Source: Flavobacteriales bacterium
Lineage (GTDB): Bacteria > Bacteroidota > Bacteroidia > Flavobacteriales_F > PHOS-HE28
Direction: 5' to 3'
Length of the DNA: 64,000 nucleotides
Assembly: GCA_020852835.1 (NCBI GenBank)
Contig: JADZAC010000045.1
Span: 62,001-126,000 of the forward strand
The notes below the pieces were generated by a model that worked only from the letters and a program-made list of their open reading frames with translations, had not been told where the DNA came from and did no database searches. The position numbers and the translations under genes are program-made. Shown here in pieces: positions 37,679-47,047 of the stretch (its first letter is position 1; every line of letters starts with the position of its first letter).

Positions 37679-38464
37679 TCAGCGAGATACAACGCGCTCG
37701 GTCAACACTTCATCCAGGCCGTGCACGCGCAGCAGGTATACTCCCTTGTCGAAGCGCGAAAGGTCCAGCGGAACCTTCACCTGGCCAACGGCGCCGGGCC
37801 GGGTTTCACTCCACACCACTTGGCTGGCAGCATTGAGCAGTTCAAACCGCAAGTCGCGGGCCTGGTTCATGTCCATGGTGATCATGGTGGCCTTTTCCGC
37901 CGGATTGGGCATCACCCGCAAGCCGCTGTTGACCGTTTCGCCGGGCACAAGGCCGGTGCTCAGATCGCCATAGATGGCTCCTGTTTCATCCGTGCCGGCC
38001 AACGCCAAATAATAGTCGGCATTGTTCGCGGCGGTCCAGGAATCGTTCGCCAAGCTGAACACTGCAGTCCCGCTGACCGGGATGGTCAAAACGGTGTACT
38101 CCTGTCCGGCCACCCAGCTGGCAGGCAGGGCACGCATGGGGGTGATGCCGAAGCCGGTGAATGTTTGGTACCGGCTGCCCCCATGCACCTGTTCACTGCT
38201 GCTGCGGCTGATGGGCAGGAATGTGGAAGCGGGATCGGTTTGGACCGGATCGCCGAGGCGGGCATCCGAGGCGGCATCCCATTTCACGGTGAAGACCAAG
38301 CTGCTCACCACCCCGTCGAAATTGGCGGTCGGGCGCAGCTTCACCTCCAACTGGCCGTTGGAATTGGCATGCAGGGTGATATCGACAGCATCGGCCCATG
38401 CGGAAGGGGCGATCGCCAAGGCGGCAAGTACGGGCAGGCTGTAACGGCAAAAACGTAGGATCAT
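37679..38464 (-). CDS. Secreted protein with T9SS sorting domain
   Basis: A 261-residue secreted protein. It has a signal peptide (about residues 1-24, ending PSAWA) and a beta-sandwich with the stretch VDITLHANSNGQLEVKLRP. From about residue 185 it has a type A T9SS domain (MPNPAEKATMITMDM, ending YLLRVHGLDEVLTERVVS). The central domain is not recognised. The start at 38464 is chosen because the promoter lies just before it; 38476 would leave almost no leader. Confidence 0.75.
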   Translation of the reverse strand: MILRFCRYSLPVLAALAIAPSAWADAVDITLHANSNGQLEVKLRPTANFDGVVSSLVFTVKWDAASDARLGDPVQTDPASTFLPISRSSSEQVHGGSRYQTFTGFGITPMRALPASWVAGQEYTVLTIPVSGTAVFSLANDSWTAANNADYYLALAGTDETGAIYGDLSTGLVPGETVNSGLRVMPNPAEKATMITMDMNQARDLRFELLNAASQVVWSETRPGAVGQVKVPLDLSRFDKGVYLLRVHGLDEVLTERVVSR

Positions 38465-38479
38465 GGTGCGTGTCATGGG

Positions 38480-38509
38480 CGAAATTATTCCAAGCCCATG
38501 GGGCAACAA
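38480..38509 (-). promoter_or_regulatory. Promoter of the T9SS protein at 37679
   Basis: On the minus strand TTG (38507-38509), a 19-base spacer and TAATTTCG (38480-38487) fit the Bacteroidota -33/-7 pattern with one mismatch. This is one of the two clearest -33/-7 pairs in the window. Confidence 0.7.
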
Positions 38510-38527
38510 CAGCACAGGGCGGATTGT

Positions 38528-39187
38528 TCATTCATGGCCCTGCCCCCATGATGGGGAAACGGGGAATCCCAAGACGGAGCGGAGTTCGGCGATCATCAGG
38601 GCGGTGGCTCCCCAAACCACTTGCCCTGCAATATCCCAATAAGCGGCCATGCGCTCGGTGCCGTCCGGGCCCATGGCAATGGGCTTTCTGCGCAGGATGT
38701 CCGCGCGGAGCAGTTCGGCGAGCGGGATGTCCAGCAAGGCATCCACCTCGTGCGGGTCGGGTGCGAGGGGGCCCAATGCCGGCGCCCATGCAACTACTGG
38801 TGTCACCAAAGTACGGCTGGGAGGAATGTGGATGCGCGAAAGCACGCCTACCACCTCGAAAGCTGAAGTTTCCGCCCCGGTTTCTTCCCGGAACTCGCGC
38901 AAGGCTGTTGCATGCAGGGAGGGATCCACGGGTTCGCGCTTGCCGCCCGGGAAGCCGATCTGTCCGCTGTGCACCCCGGAATAGACCGGGCGCCGCATCA
39001 GCAAGGTGTGGTCCTGGCCCCCTCGCGGATAGATCACGATCAACACGGCGCTTTCCCTGGGCGGTGGTTGCAAGGCCAAGGCTGCTTCCACCGAGGGACG
39101 CGGGTAACCATTGAGCGTGGCAAAGTCGGCGTGGCCCGGCAGGGGGGCGCTCAGGGCGGTGCGGAGATCGGTTGCGGTGAGCGCCAA
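38528..39187 (-). CDS. NUDIX hydrolase, CoA pyrophosphatase type
   Basis: A 219-residue NUDIX protein. The block SGQIGFPGGKREPVDPS and then ATALREFREETGAE is the CoA-type NUDIX signature, as in E. coli NudL. These enzymes split CoA into adenosine 3',5'-bisphosphate and phosphopantetheine. No ATG lies near the expected N-terminus. TTG at 39187, four bases after the TPR gene stop, is the most likely start and gives the usual length; ATT at 39190 is also in frame. Confidence 0.82.
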   Translation of the reverse strand: MALTATDLRTALSAPLPGHADFATLNGYPRPSVEAALALQPPPRESAVLIVIYPRGGQDHTLLMRRPVYSGVHSGQIGFPGGKREPVDPSLHATALREFREETGAETSAFEVVGVLSRIHIPPSRTLVTPVVAWAPALGPLAPDPHEVDALLDIPLAELLRADILRRKPIAMGPDGTERMAAYWDIAGQVVWGATALMIAELRSVLGFPVSPSWGQGHE

Positions 39188-39191
39188 AATA

Positions 39192-39674
39192 TTACAGGTC
39201 GTTGAGCGCCTTGGCCAGTTCGGCCGCCTCCTTGCGGTACGTGTGCGGCCGTTCGGCGATACGGAGGGCTTGTTCACGGGCTTGTTCCAGGTTGCCCTCG
39301 CAAAGCCAGCACAGCGCGTTGTACCAGTCTACTTGGTCGCGGTAGTTCCGGTCCCGGTCATTCTCCATAAAGTCCAGGTGCATTTCTGCTTTGTAGGGGT
39401 CACCAACGGCCAAGAGCGCATTGACCAGGTAAAGCCGGGCGGCGATGTTCCTGGGATCGCGTTCCACCTCCTGCTGCAAGCCGGGAATGGCCTGTTGGTA
39501 ATCCCCGGTTGCGTACAAGGCCATGGCATCGAGGAATCGGCCGTTGGCCGCCGTGCGTTGCCGTTGGCTCACCAGGTCGGGGTAGGGGGTGAAAAAGCGG
39601 TTGCAACGTGTGCTGTTTCCCGAGCATGCCCCCAATACCAAGAGCAGGGCCAGCGTGCCGATCGCCGTTCGCAT
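39192..39674 (-). CDS. TPR-like lipoprotein, unknown function
   Basis: A 160-residue predicted lipoprotein: a hydrophobic segment ends in LGAC (Cys17). The mature part shows two or three TPR-like helical pairs (DAMALYATGDYQQAIPGL and the ARLYLVNALLAVGDPYKAEMHL region). It lies downstream of the two signal peptidase genes and just before the NUDIX gene. Function is unknown. Confidence 0.7.
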   Translation of the reverse strand: MRTAIGTLALLLVLGACSGNSTRCNRFFTPYPDLVSQRQRTAANGRFLDAMALYATGDYQQAIPGLQQEVERDPRNIAARLYLVNALLAVGDPYKAEMHLDFMENDRDRNYRDQVDWYNALCWLCEGNLEQAREQALRIAERPHTYRKEAAELAKALNDL

Positions 39675-39693
39675 GGGGCCAAGGTACGGAGCC

Positions 39694-40629
39694 CTATAGT
39701 CCGATGAACCAGTGGCCCTTGCGCGCAGGCGACCCGTTAGCGTGGGCATTGAGCAGCACAAACCCGGCGCGGCCCATCACATGATCGGCCGGCACCAAGC
39801 CCCAGTACCTGGAATCCGAACTGTGGTCACGGCTGTCGCCGAGCACGAAAAAATAATCCTGGCCAATGACATAACGGTCCGTGGCGGCCCCGTTGATCAC
39901 CAGCTCGCGCTTGGCCACGGCCAGTTCATTGCTTTCATACCTGCTGATGATGCGGTCGTAGATGGGCAGCGTATACACATTGACCTGCACCGTGTCTCCG
40001 ACAGCGGGAATGTTCAGCGGCCCGTAGTTGTCGTTGTTCCAGCGAAAACTGGGGCCAAAAGGAAACAGGTAGCCTTTGGTCCGTGAAGTGCTGCCACGTT
40101 GTTCCAAGCCTGCCACCTCCGGCCGTGACTTGAGCAGTTCCGCCAGCTGCGCGTTCAGCGGCAGGTCGAATACAGTGCGGCCGGGCAGGACAAGATCTTC
40201 GGGCAGGCCCACGGCCCGGAGGATCTCCGGCACGTTGGCCTGTGCCTTGACGCGCATGGTCCACCGGGCGGTTTGGCCGGGCGGCGCCGGCACCGGGCGC
40301 CCGTTGATCGACAGCTGGCCATCGCGGATCTGCACTTCGTCGCCGGGCAGGCCGGCGATCCGTTTCACCAGCAGCTGGCGGCGGTACAAGGGACGGTCAT
40401 CCTGCACCGGGTCATGGAACACAATGATGTCCCCGCGGTGAAGTCCGGTCCATGCGGCCCAACGTTCCACGCCCAGCAGGTCGCCGGGCAGCAGGGTGGC
40501 GTACATGCTGGTGCTGCGCACGGTGACCCAGCGCAGCACAAAGAGATGCACCAGCAGCAACAAGGTGAAGGCGAGCAGAAAGGCCTTGCCCCACTCGGGG
40601 ATGCGCTTCCACACGCCTTTCAACTTCAT
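39694..40629 (-). CDS. lepB: Signal peptidase I, second copy
   Basis: Membrane serine protease that removes signal peptides. The 311-residue protein has one N-terminal transmembrane helix (about residues 16-34), the catalytic Ser41 in RSTSMY, Lys89 in LLVKRIAG, and the C-terminal signature VLGDSRDHSSDSRYWG. Its ATG overlaps the stop of the longer lepB paralogue (40626). The insert between the boxes is long, as usual in Bacteroidota. Confidence 0.92.
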   Translation of the reverse strand: MKLKGVWKRIPEWGKAFLLAFTLLLLVHLFVLRWVTVRSTSMYATLLPGDLLGVERWAAWTGLHRGDIIVFHDPVQDDRPLYRRQLLVKRIAGLPGDEVQIRDGQLSINGRPVPAPPGQTARWTMRVKAQANVPEILRAVGLPEDLVLPGRTVFDLPLNAQLAELLKSRPEVAGLEQRGSTSRTKGYLFPFGPSFRWNNDNYGPLNIPAVGDTVQVNVYTLPIYDRIISRYESNELAVAKRELVINGAATDRYVIGQDYFFVLGDSRDHSSDSRYWGLVPADHVMGRAGFVLLNAHANGSPARKGHWFIGL

Positions 40630-42185
40630 CTTACGCGGGTAAAGAGGCGCTTCCAGCGGATGCCGGTGGGGAAGCCGCCCTTTTCGGGGTCGACCGTGAG
40701 CCATACCAGCACGGCCTTGCCCACTACATGGTCGAAGGGCACGAAGCCCCAGAAACGCGAATCCTGTGAGCGGTGGCGGTTATCGCCCATCATCCAGTAG
40801 TAGTCCTGTTTGAACGTGTAGGTATCGGTTTGCACGCCGTTGATCCAGATGCTGCCGTTCTTTACTTCCAACTGGTTCCCTTCGTACACGGCAATGGCTC
40901 GCCGATAGAGCGGCAGGTTCTGCGGGGTCAGTTGGATCGAATCCCCTGCGGCGGGGATCCACAGCGGCCCGAAATTGTCCTCGCTCCAATCAAAGGCCGG
41001 ATCGTTCGGGAAGATGGGCCAGTAGTCCTTGGCCCCGTAAGTGCCCTTGGGCTTGTCCTCCTTGGCCATGCTCACCACATTGCCGAATTTGGCCAAGGCT
41101 TCCGCATTCCGTTGGGTCAAGGGCATGTTGGCCGTGCCGTTGTCCTCGGCCACATCGGTGGTAGTGATGTCGTATTGGTCCTTCAGGATCTTTTTGTTGA
41201 ACTGGTCCTTGATGGTGAAATCATAGGCGTACTGGCCCGTGGCCACCAGCGGCGCTGGTTTGCCGTTGATGTGGACCAGTCCATGGACAACCTCGATGGA
41301 GTCGCCGGCAATGCCCACGCAGCGTTTGATGTAGTTCTCCTGTTTGTCCACCGGGCGCACCAGGATCCCACCGGTGGGCCTGCTGGCCTTGCGCCCATCG
41401 GGCAGGGGGAAGACCACCCGGTTCCGGTCCACCAGGTTGGTGCGGCCGCTCATGCGCGCCAACTGGTAGTAGCTCATGTTCTGGAAATTGGCCACCACGG
41501 TATCGCCTTCGGGGAAGTTGAAGACCACGGCATCCCCGCGTTGCGGCTTGCCGAAGCCCGGCAAGCGCAAGTAGGGGAGTTCGAACCAGTTGGTGAAACT
41601 GGGGGTGCTTGCCGTAAGGGGCAGCGTATGGTGGGTGAAGGGGAAGGTCACCGGTGTCATGGGCAGGCGCGGGCCGTAACTGAGCTTGCTCACGAAGAGG
41701 TAGTCGCCCACCAGCAAGGATTTCTCCATGGATTCGGTGGGGATGGTGAAGGCCTCGAAGGTGAAGGTGCGGAAAGTGGTGGCCACGATCACTGCGAACA
41801 GGATGGCATCGCCCCACTGGCCGAACAGGTTGCGGTGGCGCTGGCCCACGGGAACGGGCCCCGCCCATTTGTACTTGGCGGCGAATGCCAAGGCCGGCAA
41901 TTCCACCCAGGGCGCCAGCACCATGATGATGTGCTCTTTCAGGGAGCGCTTGCCCAAGGTGATGCTGGTGTTCACATTGTAGATGATCAACATCAACAGG
42001 TTCACGCCCGGTGCCAGCAGCAGGATCAACCAGTACCAAGGCTTGCCCAGGATCTTGTTCCACACCACCAGGTTGTACAACGGCACGTAGCCTTTCCAGG
42101 CAGGCACACCGGCCTTGGCGAAGACCTTTGGCAGGCAGATGAACAGGAGCACGACGTAGAGGGCAAGAAGGATCCAAGCGATCAT
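40626..42185 (-). CDS. lepB: Signal peptidase I, long copy
   Basis: A 519-residue signal peptidase I with several N-terminal membrane helices before the catalytic part. The catalytic serine is Ser152 in PTESMEKS and the general base Lys287 in YIKRCVGIAGDS. The signature MMGDNRHRSQDSRFWG is near the C-terminus. It is followed directly by a second, shorter lepB and preceded by dapB. The ATG at 42185 is preferred to 42251, which would add 22 unlikely residues. Confidence 0.93.
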   Translation of the reverse strand: MIAWILLALYVVLLFICLPKVFAKAGVPAWKGYVPLYNLVVWNKILGKPWYWLILLLAPGVNLLMLIIYNVNTSITLGKRSLKEHIIMVLAPWVELPALAFAAKYKWAGPVPVGQRHRNLFGQWGDAILFAVIVATTFRTFTFEAFTIPTESMEKSLLVGDYLFVSKLSYGPRLPMTPVTFPFTHHTLPLTASTPSFTNWFELPYLRLPGFGKPQRGDAVVFNFPEGDTVVANFQNMSYYQLARMSGRTNLVDRNRVVFPLPDGRKASRPTGGILVRPVDKQENYIKRCVGIAGDSIEVVHGLVHINGKPAPLVATGQYAYDFTIKDQFNKKILKDQYDITTTDVAEDNGTANMPLTQRNAEALAKFGNVVSMAKEDKPKGTYGAKDYWPIFPNDPAFDWSEDNFGPLWIPAAGDSIQLTPQNLPLYRRAIAVYEGNQLEVKNGSIWINGVQTDTYTFKQDYYWMMGDNRHRSQDSRFWGFVPFDHVVGKAVLVWLTVDPEKGGFPTGIRWKRLFTRVR

Positions 42186-42266
42186 AGGGGGAGGTTCAAT
42201 GCTGGGTAAATGGTGGGCAAAAGGCGCTGCAAGCGTGTTGGAAGGATGCAAATGTACCCGGCCTGA

Positions 42267-42992
42267 TCAGGCATGGCGGAGCACATCGTCCAAGGTGAAC
42301 AGGCCGGTGCGTCCCTTCAACCATTCGGCCGCAACAACGGCACCGGTTGCGAAGCCTTGCCTGCCGAAGGCCTCGTGCGTAATGGTGATGCGGTCTTCTT
42401 CGCTCCTCCACTGCACCGCATGGGTGCCGGGCACTTCATCGATGCGGTGGCTGGTGATGGGAAGTTGGCCCGGGCCGGCGACCTGGTCGTGCATTTTCTG
42501 CAAGGCCCAACCCGTATAGCGGTTGTTGCAGGCCAGCAGGTCCTTCGCCAAGGTGATGGCCGTGCCGCTTGGCGCATCCAGCTTATGCACATGGTGCGTT
42601 TCCTCCACGCTCGCCGCGTAGTTGGCATGGCCTTTCATCAACCGCGCCAGTTGCTCGTTCAGTTTGAAGAAGAGGTTTACGCCTATGCTGAAGTTGCTGG
42701 CCCACAGCAGCGCGCCGGAGAGTTGCGCCACCATGGTCCTTACGTCGTTCATCCGGTCGTACCACCCCGTGGTGCCCACCACTACCGGAACGTGGTGTTC
42801 CATGCAGAGGCGCATGTTGGCCAAGGTTGTCGTCGGCTTGCTGAACTCAATGGCCACATCCGCTTCGCCGGGCGGCGTACCGGCGTTGTGCTGGTCCACC
42901 CGGAGCACCACTTGATGACCGTGGGCCAAGGCCGCTTCTTCAATGGCCTTGCCCATCTTCCCATAGCCGTAGAGAGCGATCTTCAATGCCAT
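42267..42992 (-). CDS. dapB: 4-hydroxy-tetrahydrodipicolinate reductase
   Basis: NAD(P)H-dependent second step of the diaminopimelate/lysine pathway. The 241-residue protein starts MALKIALYGYGKMGKAIE (Rossmann GxGxMG) and has VVVGTTGW, and the catalytic block ETHHVHKLDAPSGTA with conserved histidines and lysine. The length is normal. It is upstream of the long lepB gene in the same direction. Confidence 0.95.
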   Translation of the reverse strand: MALKIALYGYGKMGKAIEEAALAHGHQVVLRVDQHNAGTPPGEADVAIEFSKPTTTLANMRLCMEHHVPVVVGTTGWYDRMNDVRTMVAQLSGALLWASNFSIGVNLFFKLNEQLARLMKGHANYAASVEETHHVHKLDAPSGTAITLAKDLLACNNRYTGWALQKMHDQVAGPGQLPITSHRIDEVPGTHAVQWRSEEDRITITHEAFGRQGFATGAVVAAEWLKGRTGLFTLDDVLRHA

Positions 42993-43007
42993 GCCGTGGT
43001 GTTGGTA

Positions 43008-43571
43008 TTAGTGCAGTTGCAGCGACAGCGTCAGCCCGGCAGCCCCGTGTGCCGCCAGGTCCAGCGAGGGGCCGGCGCGCAAGGCGAGGTCATTGCCCAC
43101 ATCGAAGCGCACGAAATAGCCGTCCACGGAGGCATCAATGATGTTCAGCGCATAGACCAGCCCGATCGCCACGTAGCTCAAGTCGCGCCATCGCTGGTAG
43201 GTATCGGCCACATTGCGCAACTGATCGGCGGGGTAGCGCCCGTTGAACTCGTCGGGCCGGTTGTTCAGCACATCGAGGTAGGCCGTTTTGTAGCGTTGGA
43301 ACTCGCGGTTGTTGTCCTGGATGAACCAATAGGAAATGCCGAGGCCTGCGAACACAATGGGCACTTTCCAATACTTGCGGTTGTACACCTGGCCTGCGCC
43401 CGGCAGCACCGCCGAATAGATGGCTGCCCGGGCGGGTTGGTGGCGGGCACGCCGATCCAGGCCTTCACGGGTGCTGTCCGGAACGTTACCAGGGCCTGCG
43501 TGCGTGTGTTGTGCGGAAGTGCCAACGGCAAGGCCGAGCAGGCAAGGCAAAAGGAGCAGGCGACGGAGCAT
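43008..43571 (-). CDS. DUF5683 family exported protein
   Basis: A 187-residue protein with a signal peptide (about residues 1-21, ending VGTSAQ) and the DUF5683 core: RAAIYSAVLPGAGQVYNRKYWK, the hydrophobic IVFAGLGISYWFIQ, then YKTAYLDVLNNRPDEFNG. A second hydrophobic segment lies near residue 140. It is found across Bacteroidota next to dapB or parAB, with unknown role. GATCTTTG on the minus strand at 43584-43591, 13 bases upstream of the ATG, is a possible -7 element. Confidence 0.85.
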   Translation of the reverse strand: MLRRLLLLPCLLGLAVGTSAQHTHAGPGNVPDSTREGLDRRARHQPARAAIYSAVLPGAGQVYNRKYWKVPIVFAGLGISYWFIQDNNREFQRYKTAYLDVLNNRPDEFNGRYPADQLRNVADTYQRWRDLSYVAIGLVYALNIIDASVDGYFVRFDVGNDLALRAGPSLDLAAHGAAGLTLSLQLH

Positions 43572-43690
43572 GGCGCGGAGGCGCAAAGATCGTGCTCGCC
43601 CATGATCCATGGCATGGATCGGAAATGTTACCTTGGATCTGCTCCTTAATGAAGGGGCATGCACCATCCACCTCCAACGCAAGTTCCGGC

Positions 43691-45745
43691 ATGTACGGCA
43701 GCATGGGTTTTACCCGGGCCATGATCCGTGCCCCCATGGCACGCGTGGCGGCACCATTCCTCTGCGGCCTGCTTGCGGGGCAGTACGCAAGCCTGCCCTT
43801 GGCCATGTGCTGGGGCGGCCTGTTGGCCGGCTTCGGCGCTTGGTGGTGGCTCTCCGCCCGCAAGCAGCAATACCGGAGGCGTTGGTTGCCCGGCATGGCC
43901 TTCTGGGGCTTCTTTATCTGGCTGGGCTTCAGTTGGCAGGCCATGCACAACCCAGCGGCCCACCAGGACCACATCAGCCGCTTGGGCCCCCAGGCAAAAG
44001 GCTGGCAGGTGGTCGTTTCCGAAGTGGCCTCGAACAAGGAGCGGTCGGTGCGGGCGTGGGCGGAAGTGCGCGCTGCCGTGGTGGATGGTTTGGTTCGGCC
44101 GGCGCGTGGCAGTGTGCTGCTCACGCTGCTCAAGGACAGCACGACGGCCGGCCCGCAGCCGGGCGATCGACTGGTGTTGACCAGCCCCATCGATACCATC
44201 GACAAGCAACCCGATCCGGGCGGGTTTGATGTGCGGGCGTGGGCAGCAAGCAGGGGAGTATACCACGAAGTCTTCGCGCCCCGGGAACAATGGCGCAGCA
44301 TGCAACGGTCCGCCGGGCGGTGGGACCCGTTCGGGCGCATGCGGGACCAGATCAATGCTTGGTTGGGCAACTCGGGTTTGCCCGACCGGGAACGCGCCTT
44401 GACCAAAGCGCTGCTGCTGGGGCAACGCGATGACATGGATCGCGACCAGAACCAGGCTTTTGTGCGCAGCGGGACGATCCACGTGTTGGCGGTGAGCGGC
44501 ACGCACGTGGGCATCATCTATGTGGCCGTGCTGTGGGCGTTGCGCTTCCTGGGCAAGTCACGGAAAGGCCGCGCCGCCAGGGGGCTGGTGGCCCTGCTCG
44601 CCTTATGGACCTATGCCGGACTCACCGGCTTCACGCCGTCGGTGATGCGTGCCACGGTCATGTTCACCTTGTTCACGGTGGCGGAAATGGTGCGTTGGCG
44701 CACGAATTCCCTGAACAGCTTGGCATGTGCGGCGGTGGCCTTGCTGCTCTGGGACCCGCAGCTGCTCGGGCAGCTTGGTTTCCAGCTTTCGTTCCTGGCC
44801 GTGCTGGGCATTGTCGTGCTGTATTCACCGATCCAACGGCTTTGGGCAGCGCCGAACGCGGTGGTCGGTTTTTTCTGGTCGTTGATCGCGGTGAGCGTGG
44901 CGGCCCAAGCGTTTACGGCTCCCCTGTGCCTATATACCTTTCACGCCTTTCCCGTTTGGTTCCTGCCGGCCAACCTGGCGATCGTGGGGTTGGTGGGCAT
45001 CGGCGTATACGGGGGTGCGGTGCTGCTGCTGGTGCATGCCATACCGGTGCTGGGGCCGCTGGTGGCGGTGTTAATGAAGTGGCTGCTGCTGCTGCTGGGC
45101 TTTTTGGCGGGGTACTTCGCGGAACTGCCGGGCGCCTATCCGGCCTTGCGCGTCGGCTTCTGGGGCATGGTAGGGCTATACCTGCTGCTCGCCTTGCTGT
45201 GCCTCTGGCTGTTGAACCGCCGGTCATGGGCCCGTATTGCTTCGTTGGCCACGCTGGCCGCATTGCTCTTCGGCTGGGCATGGACGGCCCGCCAGCACAA
45301 CCGCCAGCGATCCATGGTGGTTTACCAGGATCGCGAAGGCACCGCTTGCGCCTTTGTGCAGGGCCGCACCATGCATGTGTTCAGCCCGGTGCGTTCGCCA
45401 TGGCTGGAACGCAGCATTGAACAGCACCTGCGCGGGTCCGGGGTCTATCGCACCATCCGTGCCGACAGCCTGCCATGGACCGTGGAGCAGGGCGGGTTGA
45501 TGTACCGGTTTCGGCGCGTTGACCAAGAGCTGGACGTGGATCCGACCGTAGCCAGCTCAGTAACCGTGATGTACGGCAAGGGCTGGATGGTTGGGGACCT
45601 GTTGGACACGTTGCCTGCGGCGCAGTGGGTGCTCGGCCCGGACCTGGAAAGCGGAGCACGTGCCCGCCTGCGGCGCTGGGCGGCCGAACATGGGCATGAG
45701 GTGTTTGATGTGCGATCGGACGGCGCCTATGTTCGCACCCCATGA
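43691..45745 (+). CDS. comEC: ComEC/Rec2 family DNA uptake protein
   Basis: Inner-membrane channel for single-stranded DNA uptake in natural transformation. The 684-residue protein has an N-terminal DUF4131-like part and the competence domain with many helices, including the block VRSGTIHVLAVSGTHVGIIY and AGLTGFTPSVMRATVMFTL. The C-terminal 170 residues lack the HxHxDH motif of the metallo-beta-lactamase domain of longer ComEC proteins. The start is uncertain: ATG at 43691 is used, 43703 and 43721 are alternatives. Its TGA overlaps the next ATG. Confidence 0.9.
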   Translation: MYGSMGFTRAMIRAPMARVAAPFLCGLLAGQYASLPLAMCWGGLLAGFGAWWWLSARKQQYRRRWLPGMAFWGFFIWLGFSWQAMHNPAAHQDHISRLGPQAKGWQVVVSEVASNKERSVRAWAEVRAAVVDGLVRPARGSVLLTLLKDSTTAGPQPGDRLVLTSPIDTIDKQPDPGGFDVRAWAASRGVYHEVFAPREQWRSMQRSAGRWDPFGRMRDQINAWLGNSGLPDRERALTKALLLGQRDDMDRDQNQAFVRSGTIHVLAVSGTHVGIIYVAVLWALRFLGKSRKGRAARGLVALLALWTYAGLTGFTPSVMRATVMFTLFTVAEMVRWRTNSLNSLACAAVALLLWDPQLLGQLGFQLSFLAVLGIVVLYSPIQRLWAAPNAVVGFFWSLIAVSVAAQAFTAPLCLYTFHAFPVWFLPANLAIVGLVGIGVYGGAVLLLVHAIPVLGPLVAVLMKWLLLLLGFLAGYFAELPGAYPALRVGFWGMVGLYLLLALLCLWLLNRRSWARIASLATLAALLFGWAWTARQHNRQRSMVVYQDREGTACAFVQGRTMHVFSPVRSPWLERSIEQHLRGSGVYRTIRADSLPWTVEQGGLMYRFRRVDQELDVDPTVASSVTVMYGKGWMVGDLLDTLPAAQWVLGPDLESGARARLRRWAAEHGHEVFDVRSDGAYVRTP

Positions 45746-46104
45746 TGGTGGAAAGCATCCATTGGAAGCGTGTGGAGGACCACCGCGCGCTATCCCTTGC
45801 GGAGCACGGGGTGCTGCGCGTGCAGGCGGGAGGCAGGCCGATCTGCCTGGTGCGCCATGAAGGACGCCTGCATGCCTTGTTGGACCGGTGCCCGCACCAA
45901 GGCAGCAGCTTCGCTGGAGGATGGTGCGAAGACGGTTACCTGGTATGCCCCAGGCACCGCATGGGCTTTGCTCTGCTCACCGGCCGGGCCCGCGCCGGCG
46001 GAACCGATGCGGCGGAGGTCTTTCCGGTGGAGGAGCGCACGGACGGCGTTTACATCGGTTTCGCCTGCACCACCATTAAATTGTTCGGGTTGGAACTCTG
46101 GTAG
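45742..46104 (+). CDS. Rieske [2Fe-2S] ferredoxin-like protein
   Basis: A 120-residue soluble electron carrier or dioxygenase-type ferredoxin. The cluster ligands are CPH (Cys50, His52) and CPRH (Cys69, His72), separated by 16 residues, the normal Rieske spacing. It has no signal peptide or membrane span. The ATG overlaps the comEC stop by 4 bases. The stop is one base from the end of the convergent MBL gene. Its redox partner is not visible in the window. Confidence 0.9.
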   Translation: MMVESIHWKRVEDHRALSLAEHGVLRVQAGGRPICLVRHEGRLHALLDRCPHQGSSFAGGWCEDGYLVCPRHRMGFALLTGRARAGGTDAAEVFPVEERTDGVYIGFACTTIKLFGLELW

Positions 46105-46105
46105 T

Positions 46106-46969
46106 TCACCAATCCGCAAGCGGCATCGTTTCCTTGATGCGCACCCCCTTTTCGGTGCGCTCCACCAAGGCGCATTCCGTTACGCTGTCGTGCTCAAAGT
46201 ACAGGATGGAGTCCTTGTCCGCTGCACCTTCCAGCACCAGAGCCTTCTCCTGCATGCTCAGCAGCGGGCGTGTATCGTAACTGATCACCCAGGGAAGCGG
46301 AAGGTGGTGCGCGCTGGGGATCAGGTCGGCCAGGTAGATCAACGTGCGGCCTTTGTAGGCGATGTGGGGGATCATCATGGCATCGGTGTGGCCGTTCACC
46401 ATCAGCACATCAAACCCGGGGAACAGGTTGGTTACATACGGGGTGCCGGTCTCGTGCCCGCGTTCCGCCTCCACGAACTTCAACCGCCCGCTCAACTCAA
46501 TGGGCAGGATGTTCTCGCTGAGGAAGCTGGCCTTTTCGCGCGGGTTGGGCTTGGTGGCCCACTCCCAATGGAAGCGGTTGCTCCAGTAGTGGGCATTGCG
46601 GAAGGCCGGCACCAGCTTGTCGCCATCCCGCCGGATGCTTCCCCCGCAATGGTCAAAGTGCAGGTGGGTAAGGAACACGTCGGTGATGTCGTCCGGGGTG
46701 AATCCGTGCTTCTTCAGTGAACCGGCCAAGGTGTCGTTGCCGTGCAGCTCATAGTGGCTGAAGAATTTGGCGTCCTGCTTGTCGCCAATGCCGTTGTCAA
46801 TGAGCACCAGGTGGCCTGCGGTCTCCACCAGCAGGCAGCGCATGGCCCAGGTGCAGAGGTTGTTTTCATCGGCCGGATGCCGCTTGCTCCACAGCGTTTT
46901 GGGCACCACGCCGAACATGGCCCCGCCATCCAACTTGAAGAATCCGGTATCAATGGTATAGAGCTGCAT
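46106..46969 (-). CDS. MBL-fold metallo-hydrolase
   Basis: A 287-residue metallo-beta-lactamase fold hydrolase. The metal motif THLHFDHCGG (HxHxDH) is near residue 108, and a later NGHTDAM carries another metal histidine. The N-terminus MQLYTIDTGFFKLDGG and the VETAGHLVLIDNGIG block are typical of hydrolases related to quorum-quenching lactonases and glyoxalase II. No substrate can be assigned. The ATG at 46969 is preferred to one at 47044. Confidence 0.85.
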   Translation of the reverse strand: MQLYTIDTGFFKLDGGAMFGVVPKTLWSKRHPADENNLCTWAMRCLLVETAGHLVLIDNGIGDKQDAKFFSHYELHGNDTLAGSLKKHGFTPDDITDVFLTHLHFDHCGGSIRRDGDKLVPAFRNAHYWSNRFHWEWATKPNPREKASFLSENILPIELSGRLKFVEAERGHETGTPYVTNLFPGFDVLMVNGHTDAMMIPHIAYKGRTLIYLADLIPSAHHLPLPWVISYDTRPLLSMQEKALVLEGAADKDSILYFEHDSVTECALVERTEKGVRIKETMPLADW

Positions 46970-47047
46970 GCGCGATCCGCCACCGGCAACGGGCCACTGG
47001 CTCGGGCAAAGATGTGCATTGCCGGCAGGAACCGCAGGATGCACGGA

